Source of the DNA: Meandrina meandrites
Lineage: Eukaryota; Cnidaria; Anthozoa; Scleractinia; Meandrinidae
Length of the DNA stretch: 64,000 bases
Assembly (NCBI GenBank): GCA_963693305.1
Contig: OY855914.1
Location: forward strand, 11,687,403 to 11,751,402
Direction: 5' to 3'
Part shown: positions 23,943 through 64,000 of the stretch, one piece after another
Layout of the letters: each line of letters starts with the position of its first letter
Numbering within the stretch: position 1 is the first letter of the stretch
Position numbers and translations under genes: made by a program
Notes under the pieces: generated by a model
What the model was told of the DNA's origin: nothing
The model's database searches: none
The model's input: the letters and a program-made list of their open reading frames with translations, nothing else

Positions 23943-25580
23943 ACTAGCCATGGTATAGAGCAATTCGTGAGTTTGATACGTTTACAGGGCATGGTATATG
24001 AGCTGGGCCACAAATATGGCAGGTAGGTCTACGCGTCTGTGAGAGCAGCTGGGGAGCTCAAATATTGCAATGTTTGGTTGTTTTAAAAACCATTATTCCA
24101 CCTCGCGCTATTGTTGGATATGAGATAGTTTAGTCGGCTACCTATCATCTCATACCCAATCGTATCCAACACGCGCTCGTGGAATAATTGTTGATCATAA
24201 TTTCTTATGATTTACCCCATTTCTATCCAGTAAATTCAACACTGACATACCTTTGCTAGTCACCCAGTTCTTATACCACAGTCTCCAATGCAGTATGTAT
24301 AAGCTTGATGAAGTAACTGGCCATTTCAGCAATAAATTAAAGCGTAGCGTTGACTGAAGTTCATTAAACACGGTGGCATAAACACCCCTTCTTTCTTGGA
24401 ATCGAACGGATCGATTTGCTTTTATGCTATGTGATTACAGCTGCGATAATGACAGAAGTTTCTTGAACATGGTTGGATGACAAATGAAGTGTAACATAAC
24501 AATAACATCACAATAACATAAGATGCATCCTGTCTTTCTTGGAATCGATCGAATCGACATGTTTATTGATTTAAGTTATTATCGAGGATCTTGTTTCGAA
24601 ACCGAAATTAGCTCCGATTTTAACGGCAAAAGGCCGAAGGCGCCTAACATTTGCAAGAAATTAGGCAACTTGCAAATTTTTTTTTTCTGGAATAAAACTG
24701 CAGTACGTAAAATGGTGAAGATTGATGGCCATAAACATCAGTTTCTTGGAAAACTTGTTTAATATAATGAGAACAATACCGACCAAAATATAGATAACTC
24801 GATATAAGCAACTTTATTGAATTGAGGGCTGTTAAAATACCTCACGATAAAGAGAGATCCTTACGTACGTGTCTTATCCTTCTAATATAAAAATTATCAT
24901 GGAATAACAATCCAAGAGTCCCATGCAGTTAATGTAAACATCCTGCTTTTCTGAGAAGAACAGAGCATTAATGACATATACTATATGTAATTCCTCTTTT
25001 TCTCGGAAATAAAAAAAAATAAGATCAAAGAGCGAAATCATACATCGAACTACAACCGCCATTCAACAGTTTTGCATCGTTTTAGGGGTTATTTTAAGTG
25101 CAACCTCGTTTTCAGGGTCTACTCCGCTTTCAATATGGCGGCTGGACGCGGAGAAGTATTGACCATGTTATCTAATTCTTCTCGAGGGTTCTTTTCGTAC
25201 TGAGCAAACTCAGTGCTGGAATTACAAGCCAAGCGTCCCAGGTAACGTAAACATCCTACTTTTCTGAGAAAAAAACAGAGCATTAAAACGTGCCATCTAA
25301 TTCCTCTTTTCCTCAGAAGAAAAAGCAAATTTCTTGAACAGGCATAGTCGTTGACTGCCTAACCGTTCTTTACCACTCTACAAGTACTGAAGCGCGATTG
25401 ACAGCCTTCTTATCGTTTAGGTAACTGTGTGTGCCAGGGCTAAAAATGGATAAGAACAACCATGGAACGACGGCGACAACAGATGTGAATATTCTTGAAA
25501 TGTTTAAAACGTTCATCAAAGCTCTAAGACAGCAAATATGATCAAAATAAAACGCATTTGCCGAGTTTGCAAACAGCAAT
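23943..25580 (+). repeat. Tandem duplication, copy A (with broken exon)
   Basis: Near-identical to 25758-27345 over almost its whole length, starting TAGCCATGGTATA and ending in GTTTGCAAACAGCAAT. Copy A has a block near 25105-25185 that differs from copy B. At 25446 it carries the same ATGGATAAGAACAACCATGG start as the real exon at 27212. One extra base (GCTCTAAGACAGC versus GCCCTAGACAGC) shifts the frame after codon 27 and creates a stop, and the homology ends before the splice donor. Confidence 0.9.
25446..25580 (+). pseudogene. Broken duplicate of MIEAP-like exon 1
   Basis: It starts MDKNNHGTTATTDVNILEM like exon 1 at 27212, then a one-base insertion near 25528 shifts the frame into a stop. 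The 3' half of the exon and its donor are missing. Confidence 0.8.
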
Positions 25581-25983
25581 TATGTCATTGTTAGAAACTA
25601 CAGATTAACTGAAAGCCGCGTTACACTGCTTATTTCAGCAGAGCAAGTTTCGACTGGCTTGCGTGAATTCCACTAAGCTAGCGAAACTTAACCGACTAAA
25701 CAAAATCGGGGGCCAGAAAATGGGATGAAACCCAAATAAAATATTAGTAGTTATTAAAAAATAGCCATGGTATATTGCAATTCGTGAGTTTTGATACGTT
25801 TACAAGGGAAGGTATATAAGCTGGGCCACAAATATGGCAGCTAGGTCTACGCGTCGGTGAGAGTAACTGGTGAGCTCAAATATTGCAATGTTTAGTTGTT
25901 TTGAAAACCATTATTCCACTCGCGGTAATGTTGGATATGAGATAGTTTAGTCGGCTACCCGGGGCCAACCATCTCATACCCAA

Positions 25984-26016
<33 letters not shown>

Positions 26017-27211
26017 GATCATAATTTCTTATGATTTACCCCATTTCTATCCAGTAAATTCGACACTGACATACCTTTGCTAGTCACCCAGTTCTTATAC
26101 CACAGTCTCCAATGCAGTATGTATAAGCTTGATGAAGTAACTGGCCATTTCAGCAATAAATTAAAGCGTAGCGTTGACTGAAGTTCATTAAACACGGTGG
26201 CATAAACACCCCTTCTTTCTTGGAATCGAACGGATCGATTTGCTTTTATGCTATGTGATTACAGCTGCGATAATGACAGAAGTTTCTTGAACATGGTTGG
26301 ATGACAAATGAAGTGTAACATAACAATAACATCACAATAACATAAGATGCATCCTGTCTTTCTTGGAATCGATCGAATCGACATGTTTATTGATTTAAGT
26401 TATTATCGAGGATCTTGTTTCGAAACCGAAATTAGCTCCGATTTTAACGGCAAAAGGCCGAAGGCGCCTAACATTTGCAAGAAATTAGGCAACTTGCAAA
26501 TTTTTTTCTGGAATAAAACTGCAGTACGTAAAATGGTGAAGATTGATGGCCATAAACATCAGTTTCTTGGAAAACTTGTTTAATATAATGAGAACAATAC
26601 CGACCAAAATATAGATAACTCGATATAAGCAACTTTATTGAATTGAGGGCTGTTAAAATACCTCACGATAAAGAGAGATCCTCACGTACGTGTCTTATCC
26701 TTCTAATATAAAAATTATTATGGAATAACAATCCAAGAGTCCCATGCAGTTAATGTAAACATCCTGCTTTTCTGAGAAGAACAGAGCATTAATGACATAC
26801 ACTATATCTAATTCCTCTTTTTCTCGGAAATAAAAAAAATAAGATCAAAGAGCGAAATCATACATCGAACTACAACCGCGACTCAACAGTTTTACATCGT
26901 TTTAGGGGTTATTTTAAGTGTATCGACCGTGTTTAATCTTATTCATCTCGCGGGTTCTTTTCGTACTGAGCAAACCCAGTGCTGGAATTACAAGCCAAGC
27001 GTTCCAGGTAACGTAAACATCCTGCATTTCTGAGAAAAAACAGAGCATTATAACGTGCCATCTAATACCTCTTTTCCTCAGAAGAGAAATGCAAATTTCT
27101 CGAACAGGCATAGTCGTTGACGGCCTAAACATTCTTTACCACTCTACAAGTACTGAAGCGCGATTGACGGCCTTCTTATCGTTTAGGTAACTGTGTGTGC
27201 CAGGGCTAAAA

Positions 27212-56207
<28,996 letters not shown>

Positions 56208-56544
56208 AGTGCCATTAGCTTCAGTTAAAATTTAAAACCACATTAACTTTTTATTTCAGTTAACAGAAGACTAAAGGAATCAATTAACCATTTTTCTCAC
56301 GTGCAATTGGTCTAAGCACGTGACGATGAAGTCGTTTAAACTGGCGATATTTTCCGTTTGCATAGTACTCCCTAGTTTTCACAATTCCGATAGCTCTAAG
56401 AGATTAATATAGTGTCAAGGGGAAACTCTTAGCTCTCCGTGATCGCATGTCTCTGTCACTTGGTGTGAACGGAAGTGGAATGTCATATTATAGCGGAAGT
56501 AAAAAAAAAACTACTTGTGGACAGACAGACGTACAATCGCTTAT

Positions 56545-56657
56545 AATCCAATCCCTCAGAGTGGGCTCGATTTCCAGCCGTTTTGGTAGTCCGGCCGTGG
56601 TGTGGGGCAAGGAACGCCGCATCACAAAGCGGCTGGAAATCGAGCCTGCCCTCTGAG
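56545..56657. mobile_element. Fold-back element after the MIEAP-like gene
   Basis: Arms CCTCAGAGTGGGCTCGATTT and AAATCGAGCCTGCCCTCTGAGG pair over about 27 bp, with an unusually GC-rich loop. It lies about 340 bp after the stop codon of exon 9. Confidence 0.75.
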
Positions 56658-56659
56658 GA

Positions 56660-58780
56660 ATTCTCAACAGAAGTCTAAAAAAAAAATAAAAAAAAATAAA
56701 TACTACAAAAAAATTCTAGATATCTTGTAAACCTGAAATTTATTTAGGATTTTCCACTCGCTGCAGCGCCGGAAACGAAAGCATCGGTACACCACGCGTC
56801 CACGGATATCTAGTCTTCCTTTCTTCTGTCGGTCTAGTAATTTTTGTCAAATTCAGGCAGAGATTTGGCTTCGAACTGATGCGAATTTCGAAGGGAGTAA
56901 TTTAAGATTCATCCCTTTCCATATACTGGAAGTTCCCAGCGGTTTCCGAAGATCTGTGGTTTCTGACCTCGCACCATTTGAGCGCCTATAATTTATTCGG
57001 TTACAGAGTTCCCACCAGTAGACCGCGTATTTAAAATTCAAAATGGCCGCATGGAAGCAAAAGACGCGTCAATAGCATGTAAGATTAAAATTTCAGTATT
57101 CATCATCTTATCTGTGTCACCTTCAATCATCTTAGTGGTCTGTCGGTTGTGATTGGCATATTTCGATCTTTTGTGTTTATTTCTGTTTTTCAAGGTTCGT
57201 TGGCTCTCGCCAATTGACTGCAACGAAAAATGCAATCGTATGTTGTTATAAAATCGTGTTATTGAAAGGCGCTAAACAGTACCCAAAAAATGGGTGGGAT
57301 AAACTGTATTTTTAATTGATTTTGTGTGTGTGTTTTTGACTGTCATTAACTTGTCACAACACCTTTCCAAATTTACATTGCAACAATCCAGTCTAGAATA
57401 TTGTGAGTCTGAACTAATGTTTAGAATTTAGCTGATCAAAAAAATGTTTTTTTAAGCTTCAACGCACAATACATATATTTTATTAAGATCTGGGTAACAA
57501 TATATCAAATGGCGTAATTGAAGGGCGCGTTTGATTTCTATTCTTGACTTCGGAAGAGAAGAATATTCCTACTGCGAATAAACATAGGCAAAAGCGCAAG
57601 AAAACATCTTGTGCTCGTGCTTGTACTAATGTTTATTCTTTCGCTTGATGCTTATGCTTTTTTAACACATGGAAGATCATCGTAGTTATAATCGCGAGAC
57701 TATGGGTTCGAATCCCGTTCAAGGCTGGATTTTTTCAGGCTTTCTTTCAGCAACTGCTTACAAGTTGCGTACATAAATGATCTTTCATGCGTTAAATCTT
57801 TCTCCCGAACATGACATTTGATGTATTCACCTTAATATCAATATGTACAGCTTATGTTTAATTAATAAATTCATTACCCAGATTTCTTGAGGGGGTGTTA
57901 TCTTGTAAAGCTTAAATTCTCCGAATTTTGAACATCGATTCATCTAAACCTTAAGTAAATCTGGGTCGCCCACTACCCCTCGGAACGAGTTATTTCATTG
58001 GTTCCTAAAACAATACATAACAGGCTATAACAATGCCCCTGGCCCTGAATAACAATAGAGGTAGTGTTTACAGCGGGCGAATGAAAATAGAGGTTTCAGA
58101 GAGGTAGTGCCTTACTGGTAAATCTTACCAAGAATATCAGGGGATGATTAAATTGCATCATCAGGGTTGTAGTTTTACTGGCATTACGCCGGCTACTGTG
58201 ATGTTACAAGCTCTCAACGTTAAACTGCAGAATACGATTTTTGTATCGATGTGAGACTGAATTTTGGTTTTGATGTCAGCATACCTCCGTCCGCCCGGGC
58301 AGGGGAGTTCCAAGGCAATCTGATGGGAAGGGGGTGGGGAAAAGAATGCCATCCGTGTTCAGAGTCAAATAAAGGCCACTCTGCTTTTAGCCTTTTTTTT
58401 GTAATTCTTTACACGTTCACATAAGATTAAAACTAATTACAATATACATTACACATTAAACTACTTACAATATACATTGCACTACATCACTTAAAACAGC
58501 GAGAAAAAAGAAATAGTTGAAATCATTACTTGTAAAATTCAATTTAAAGAGAATCATTTACCTTTGTTACAATACAAAGCCTAATTAAATTCTTTTAAAT
58601 AATTATTTCTATTTCACACATTCAGAAACACATTTATTCGAGCACACATTCACTACGCCACAACACACGACAGACCCAATCATAATACGTATGAGAAGTA
58701 TCTAAAGCGTAGTACTTTAGATACGTAATTCATAAGTCAATATTTCTTAGAAATTTGCCCCATTTCACAGTATGGTTAGA
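56660..58780. other. Intergenic region, no recognised gene
   Basis: No convincing exon. A B-box-like GGGTTCGAATCCCG at about 57707-57720 looks like a tRNA-derived SINE trace, but no tRNA fold or matching A box was found. Confidence 0.5.
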
Positions 58781-58784
58781 TAGG

Positions 58785-60122
58785 TTATTTTTTTGATTTT
58801 GCAATCAACAGTTCAAGATCTTGAATCTTTTTTAGTCTAGCAGTGAAAACATTAACGAGAGGATAGGTGTTCTTACAACGGCATGAATACAGGTAATGTT
58901 TAGCGATTTGTCTTACATGATTAACAAAACACTCGTCTTCACAGCCCGGCATTCCAAGCAAGATTTCTCTGTTGCTGAGATTTTTAACATTGACTTTTAA
59001 ATTGCAGAGCCACTTAATAACCTCTGCCCAGAAATCTTTGGCATAATGACAAGAGATAAAGATATGTTCGAGGGATTCGCTTTCTTTTCCACAAAAAGCG
59101 CATGCTGGGGAAGGCAACGCACCAATTTTAATTTATTTAAAAAGTCATTTGTCACCAGGTACCTGTTTAATAATTTGAATTGAAACTCACGAAACTTTGT
59201 GTCGGAGGTGACACGATGCGGTAAGCTATATATTTCTCTCCAATCAAGGATATCATTTACAAAACAGCTATTGTATTTCTTTTGAGCAGATGGGGTACTA
59301 ATAACTCTATTTCGAAGTTCTTTATAAATGGTTTTTGAGAATGCTTTATTGATCGGAGTCTTTTGCCCATTTACACTCGAAACAATTTGGTCCTGTAGAT
59401 TAAATGTCCTTTTGTCAGAGTGAGACTGACTTGGCATGGCATTTACCACGGATATAAGTTTAAAGAGATCCAAGGGAGTGAGGTTCAGCTCTCTCACCTT
59501 ATGTTTGGTTATTAGGTCTCCTATTCTTAGAATTCCCCTTCTGACAACGTTTTAGAAAATACTGGTTTTCCGTCGATACATATGAGTTTATTGTTCCAAA
59601 TTATGGTTTGGAGGGCTGTATTTATATCATCAGTTAGTTCTACGCTTTGATAAGTTGCCACAGAACATTTTGAAAAGCATTTTAAGCAATCCTCGTAAAA
59701 TGGTGGCAGTTTAATCGGCAGCATTTTAACATCGAAGTTGCAACCTAAGATAAGTTTACTTCCAACCGGCTTTAAATAATGCAGTAGTATAGTCTTCCAG
59801 CTAGTTGGTTCGTCACTGGCTAACTTTTTACAGCACATAATTCTCTGAGTCTCAGTCATAGAATTTAAATGTGGAGCTTTAAGTCCTCCGTCATTTAAAT
59901 ATCACCAATAAGAGCAGAGCGCTTAACTTTGTCTTGACCTTTCCAAATGAACTCAAAAATAATTTTATTCAGCTCTTTAACAAACTCTTGGTCCGAGCTT
60001 AGCATACTCGCCCTATACAGGAAAATAGGAACTATAAATATTTTGACGATTTGGATTCTGCCCATTATCGTGAGATCTCGCCATCTCCAAATGTGTAATT
60101 TTTGTTTGATTGAGGTAACCAT
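58785..60122 (-). mobile_element. 5'-truncated L1/Tx1-like LINE, C-terminal part, frameshifted
   Basis: Three minus-strand frames in series read the region after the reverse transcriptase of an L1/Tx1-type element. They are IKQKLHIWRWRDLTIMGRIQ and FIWKGQDKVKRSALIGDI (60122-59895), then QRIMCCKKL..SWKTILLHYL and IWNNKLICIDGKPVF (59859-59527), then NDILDWREIYSLPHRVTSDT..FQFKLLNRYL (59497-58997). A CAFCGKESESLEHIFISCHY zinc knuckle follows (59117-58785). Breaks near 59880, 59510 and 59110 inactivate it. Confidence 0.85.
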
Positions 60123-60194
60123 TCCGTCAAAATTTAACCTCCGTTTAACACGTTGATCATAAGTAGAATAAACACCCGGGATTTTCGCCGTGTT

Positions 60195-60510
60195 TAAGTT
60201 TTGTCTCGTGTCGTCATGACGTTGTCATGACGACACGAGAATATGCGAGGGGGAGAAAGTGCATTCCATGGACCATTCCATGCGTGTTTGCTTTGTGAGG
60301 CCGCGGAATTTTCCCGCCATGTCAATATTTTTCCCGCCATGTCAACATTTGCTTTGTGAGGCCGCCGGAATTTCATATCAAAGAACAGATAATGTTTCTT
60401 TAACAAAGAGGTCGCAGCAAACGCGCTGGTTAATCACACTGTAGGTTAGGAGTATTTATTGTAAAGGGCTTCTTATGTGAAATACAGGCACGCTTTACTG
60501 TTCTTAAAAT
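60195..60510 (+). repeat. Dispersed repeat with GAGGCCGCC boxes, copy 2
   Basis: Same order of blocks as 38765-39045. An internal segment TTTCCCGCCATGTCAA and GCTTTGTGAGGCCGC is duplicated. Confidence 0.7.
60203..60239. repeat. Near-perfect 16-bp palindrome
   Basis: CTCGTGTCGTCATGAC, three-base centre, GTCATGACGACACGAG. It lies at the left end of the dispersed repeat. In the copy at 38765 the second arm is degraded. Confidence 0.85.
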
Positions 60511-60924
60511 TGATTTCTTTTCTTTTACGTTTATTGCTGTAGTTAGTTCACAGTCTTATGCGGTTCTTCTGATCGGTCTATCAAGCGCAACAAATTCGAG
60601 CTAATTCGGTGCACTCGCACGATGATATAAAGCGTTGACGTTATCTGTAAATAAACGACACGCAATGCACGCAGAAGAGATGGCGTTTTTTTATGAACTT
60701 GCAGCGAACGAGCAAATTCTTAGCTGTCCAACAGTGCGTTGAAAAGGGTTGAACAGAAAAACGAGACCCTAAACAAGACTGTGATTGCTACGTGAGTATT
60801 GCACAACATTTGTTTTGAAAAGTGCGACCTCTATGGCACGGATAACAACGATCCAATAACACAAAATAAACGATTAGATAAGGACAATTATTTTGATGCT
60901 AAATCTTTAAAAATGTCTTTTAAG

Positions 60925-61620
60925 CCAGGAAGTATGGCGTTTGTTTGTTCCATTTGCCAGCTCTGGGCGTCACGGAACATTTTCGTTCAAATCTTGCGTT
61001 GTCCTGTTCCATACTCTTTTCAAGCATTTCAATAAAAGAACTCTGCCAGTCTGGAGTCGTACTTTCTTGCCTTTCTTTTCTCAGGCGGTTCTGATTCATG
61101 AAGAGAAACATTTACACTTTCGATTTGCGAAGCCTCGTTAACACTCGGCTCTGAGGTAAAGGTAGTGACTCATTTGATTGCAGTTTTAGATGGACCGATG
61201 TCCCACCACCGGCACCTCAACAAAGATGTCGAAATAGGGGAAGCCTTCTATAATTTTCTGAATTCCAGCTTCTCCAGTCGAGCGAGATCGCTGCTTTAAC
61301 TGCTAGAACTCGTACTCAGTAGATTCTGCTGCCGTTACTTCACCTGCTGTAGCATTCTCTGGCTTTCTGGACACCTTTCTTTATACAAAGAATAGATATC
61401 GTTCCAGAGTTTGATTTTTTCTCTTTGTGAAACTCCCCACAGCTTACTAAATTTTGGCGCCTACGCTTCAAGAACTTCGTGCGTTTCTTCCTCAGTCCAG
61501 TTAGCAGACTTAACGCGAGGTTTTTTCGTTTTTGTGTTTGCCGTAGCAAGTACTTCGACATCACTTGGAACTGAAGACTGAGGCGATGGCATGCTTCTCG
61601 CCAGTAGTAGTAGCTGGACG
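60925..61620 (-). pseudogene. Decayed Myb/SANT-like DNA-binding protein gene
   Basis: The minus strand shows SANWTEEETHEVLEA (61500-61460), then, in other frames, KLWGVSQREKIKLWNDIYSL, TGEAGIQKIIEGFPYFDIF near 61230-61290 and finally DWQSSFIEMLEKSMEQDNAR near 61000-61060. This is the order seen in Myb/SANT-like DNA-binding domain proteins that are abundant in invertebrate genomes and related to domesticated transposon proteins. Several stops and frameshifts break it. Confidence 0.65.
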
Positions 61621-61829
61621 ATAAAATATGGCCGGCTTGTCGATGGAAATGGACAATGTTGACCGCCATTCATTGGCTGATCTGGATTTGCTACTCTTGC
61701 AAACCGTCGATTTAATAAGTTATCGCTAAAGGAACAAAATGCGTGATTTGTGATTGTGTGAATTTTCTTTTTACAGAAAGAAATGTACGTGTTGTACAAG
61801 TCTTGCGTGTTCTGATACCTCATCGAAAA

Positions 61830-63300
61830 CGCATTTGATTGACATTTAATTTCCTGAAATTGTTTTGATAGTGCGTATTAAACTAGTGGTACCTATCGGT
61901 AGAAGTGCCAACGAGTACAACAAGAGAGAAGGGTTGTGAGGAAAATAAATTTATTGTAAATGTTTGACTAAAAGTACACTTTATGATGTGGGTGTGATCA
62001 ATGTACATTGCATGTATTCGTTGCGGAATGTTTGTGGAATAAACTGATGCAATTTGGTGAAGGCCTAATGAAGGAGTTCTAAAATGATACTAAAGTAGTG
62101 AGAAACCTTGTGAAATCCATGTAATTTGAGGGTTGCAAGCCATTGCAGTTCTATGCCGCTATTTTGGAAAGGTGTCAACTGTTTTTAAGTCCAATAGACC
62201 TTAAATCAAAGTGGCTGTGAGCCACTGAAACTCGGAAAATATATAGCCTTTGTTACTTCATATATAGTAACACAAATAAAGGCTGCATTTTACCCAACCC
62301 CCTACCCGCTTCACAAGACTAATTGATTACTAAATTTAATATTAAAGACTCTCTGTCGACTGCGAGTGTTTGTTATTGTTTTGATTCTGGCAATGAAGAA
62401 AATCGTTCGAAAATCAAAAAGATTTAGGGAATTCGCGGCCTAAAATAAAATATACCGGTAGAAACAGGTATAAAATGTTTACTTTCGAGGTCATCCAGCT
62501 AAGAAATACTTTATTTTGAAATTATGACCTTGCGTCGTGGGGCGCGAGCTACAATTACAAGCTCCTGTCGCCATACGTGTCATTGGTCGTCATTTGAAAC
62601 AACTCCATAAAATAAATTTCCTTTTTATTTGCTTTTAGAAGCACATATACAGAGTATATATATACAGTACTTAGTGCTCTTAAAATACAAGATGTAGAAC
62701 TAGAGCAATGAACATTTCGTGGCGATTTCCATACCGCGGTTTGGAATTCCTGCGGAGATTGTTTCGATAAGCGGTCACGTACAGATTCTAAAAGCTTTCA
62801 GTTCGATCTTTTTTCAGTTCGAAAGAACGCACTTTTCATCGAAATAAAAATTTCAAATAATCTCAATAAAGCTTACTTGGTAGTGGAAGAATCTACTGGC
62901 AATGCGAAGGGAAATAATTCTGCAGCGATTCAGTGTCACTCAGCTCAATACTGCAACAAACGTGAGCAGTTTTCACTTTGCCTGTATCCGAGGTCATCTT
63001 CTTTGTTTCTCCATTGATTCTGGGCAGATTTTCTTGAATAAATCTTTTCGGAAGAGCCTCTGGTTACAGTCTAGGCCTTATGCAGGCGATTCTTGGCACC
63101 CGCCATGCATGGCTAAAAGCAGGCCGTTGTTTAGCTTCTCACACATGTGAGTTTGCGGATCACGTATCGACGCCATGAATCATGCATCGTGCACGTGCTG
63201 AACAAATAAGTAGCGCGCTGATTGGCCACAACTATGACAAATTGTGCACGTGCTGAACAGTTTCTGCTCAACAGATTGGCTAAAAACATCAGACATTGTG
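61830..63300. other. Intergenic region, no recognised gene
   Basis: AT-rich DNA without supported exons. Short ORFs at 62902-63150 have no recognised motif or splice context. Confidence 0.45.
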
Positions 63301-63312
63301 TCGTCACGATCT

Positions 63313-63370
63313 ACCTTACATTACATTACCTTACATGACATTACATTACATTACATTACATTACTTACAT
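63313..63370. repeat. (TTACA)n microsatellite
   Basis: About ten imperfect TTACA units. The ORF over it (ITLHYITL) is an artefact. Confidence 0.9.
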
Positions 63371-63445
63371 TTCTACATTTTGGAGCGTTTGTGAGATTTT
63401 TTCCGCACATACAAATCTTCTCACGGCTCTATAATCTGCCGCCTC

Positions 63446-63480
63446 GTCAGGCCTTCTGGTCTTCCAGAAGGCCTGACTCG
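63446..63480. repeat. GC-rich hairpin, 14-bp perfect arms
   Basis: GTCAGGCCTTCTGG, four-base loop, CCAGAAGGCCTGAC, followed at about 63486 by AATAAA. The form is like a processed 3' end, but it does not match the histone stem-loop, and no gene lies upstream. Confidence 0.7.
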
Positions 63481-64000
63481 TTGGCAATAAAGTAGCGTGG
63501 CATCCGACAAACGATACAAGGTCAAACGGTCTCAGTTAGTCCTTTAGTTGTTTACACCTTTTAAAAGAAATTTCTGTCTACCGAATCTAATAGAGCTCGT
63601 CAAATATAATTTATCTCTTTCGTTTATACTTTGTATTAGTCCTTTCTAACTGCCGGGGAGTAGTTTGCTTTGTGTTCTACGCGGCGATAACTTGATTTCT
63701 GTTCGCATGTGAAAAGTAGCCGGGCAGTGGCTTTGCCGTGAACATGGCACCTAACTATTTTATTAACTTTTATTTAAAAAAAAAACCTTCCTTTCCAAAT
63801 AGACCCATGCGTTTTATGATTTTACTTCCAATCATTGCGAAATGTTAGATTCTTAGTCAACTTTTATTTTAGAAGTGAAAAAAAAAACATACAGACCACG
63901 AAAGTAGCCCTCTGATTATAGATTTTGATAATCGAGAAATGTTTATCAGCACACTGAGATAAAATCAGTCAGCTGCGTTAGTAAACGAAACGCGAGAATA

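Noticed and set aside
24523..24762. 79-codon ORF repeated at 26347-26583 as a conserved gene
   Set aside because: It is duplicated only because it lies in the tandem duplication. It has no recognised motif, and the T-run length differs between copies.
57640..57735. Possible tRNA gene with GGGTTCGAATCCCG
   Set aside because: The T-arm is plausible, but the acceptor, D-arm and anticodon stems cannot be formed at normal spacing. A SINE trace is more likely.
63446..63480. Rho-independent terminator or histone stem-loop
   Set aside because: Eukaryotic context, no upstream gene, and the stem does not fit the histone consensus.

Overview
The window looks like nuclear DNA of a cnidarian, most probably a stony coral. 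The inference rests on AT-rich DNA, intron-split genes with GT/AG sites, very long (TA)n, (AAT)n and (GGAT)n microsatellites, many Penelope-like elements, and a gene pair (an HSPA12-type Hsp70 and a MIEAP-domain protein) of kinds I associate with coral genomes. There are no operons and no prokaryotic features.

Layout. (1) 4.9-14.2 kb, minus strand: an intact four-exon HSPA12-like gene of 589 codons. Its introns hold a LINE remnant, fold-back elements and microsatellites. (2) 16.2-20.2 kb, minus strand: an intact 1129-codon non-LTR retrotransposon ORF with a Myb-like N terminus, a reverse transcriptase and a zinc-knuckle/restriction-like endonuclease C terminus. It lies between two (ATT)n tracts. 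(3) 23.9-27.35 kb: a tandem duplication of about 1.6-1.8 kb. The second copy carries the real first exon of a plus-strand gene and the first copy a broken version. (4) 27.2-56.2 kb, plus strand: nine exons whose splice sites and phases chain together. Exons 1-5 encode a small coiled-coil protein (157 aa if it stops in exon 5). Exons 6-9 encode a C-terminal MIEAP (mitochondria-eating protein, SPATA18) type domain. I infer one MIEAP-like gene with a possible short isoform, but two adjacent genes are not excluded. (5) The introns of that gene are packed with mobile DNA. They hold a 5.3-kb inverted duplication (31.0-36.4 kb), repeated TIR elements of about 2.2 kb (39.4-41.6, 51.7-53.3 and 53.5-55.6 kb), and, at 43.1-51.0 kb, a nest of Penelope-like element (PLE) copies from several families separated by (TA)n tracts. 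(6) 56.2-64 kb: a 5'-truncated LINE (58.8-60.1 kb), a decayed Myb/SANT-like gene (60.9-61.6 kb) and small hairpins.

The most notable signal is in the PLE nest. At least six PLE ends carry a recognisable hammerhead ribozyme core (CUGANGA, helix II, GAAA, short helix III, UH). Where a coding remnant is present, the ribozyme lies downstream of it in the sense direction. Two copies also carry an inverted copy of the 3' end at the other side. Helix III is in most cases a loop-less palindrome (ACGU, AUAU or ACUAGU), which suggests cleavage as dimers. PLE hammerheads are known as a class. The density, the variety of families and the position inside one intron deserve a second look.

Limits: gene models come from splice-site reading without transcripts or alignments, and family names come from recognised motifs.
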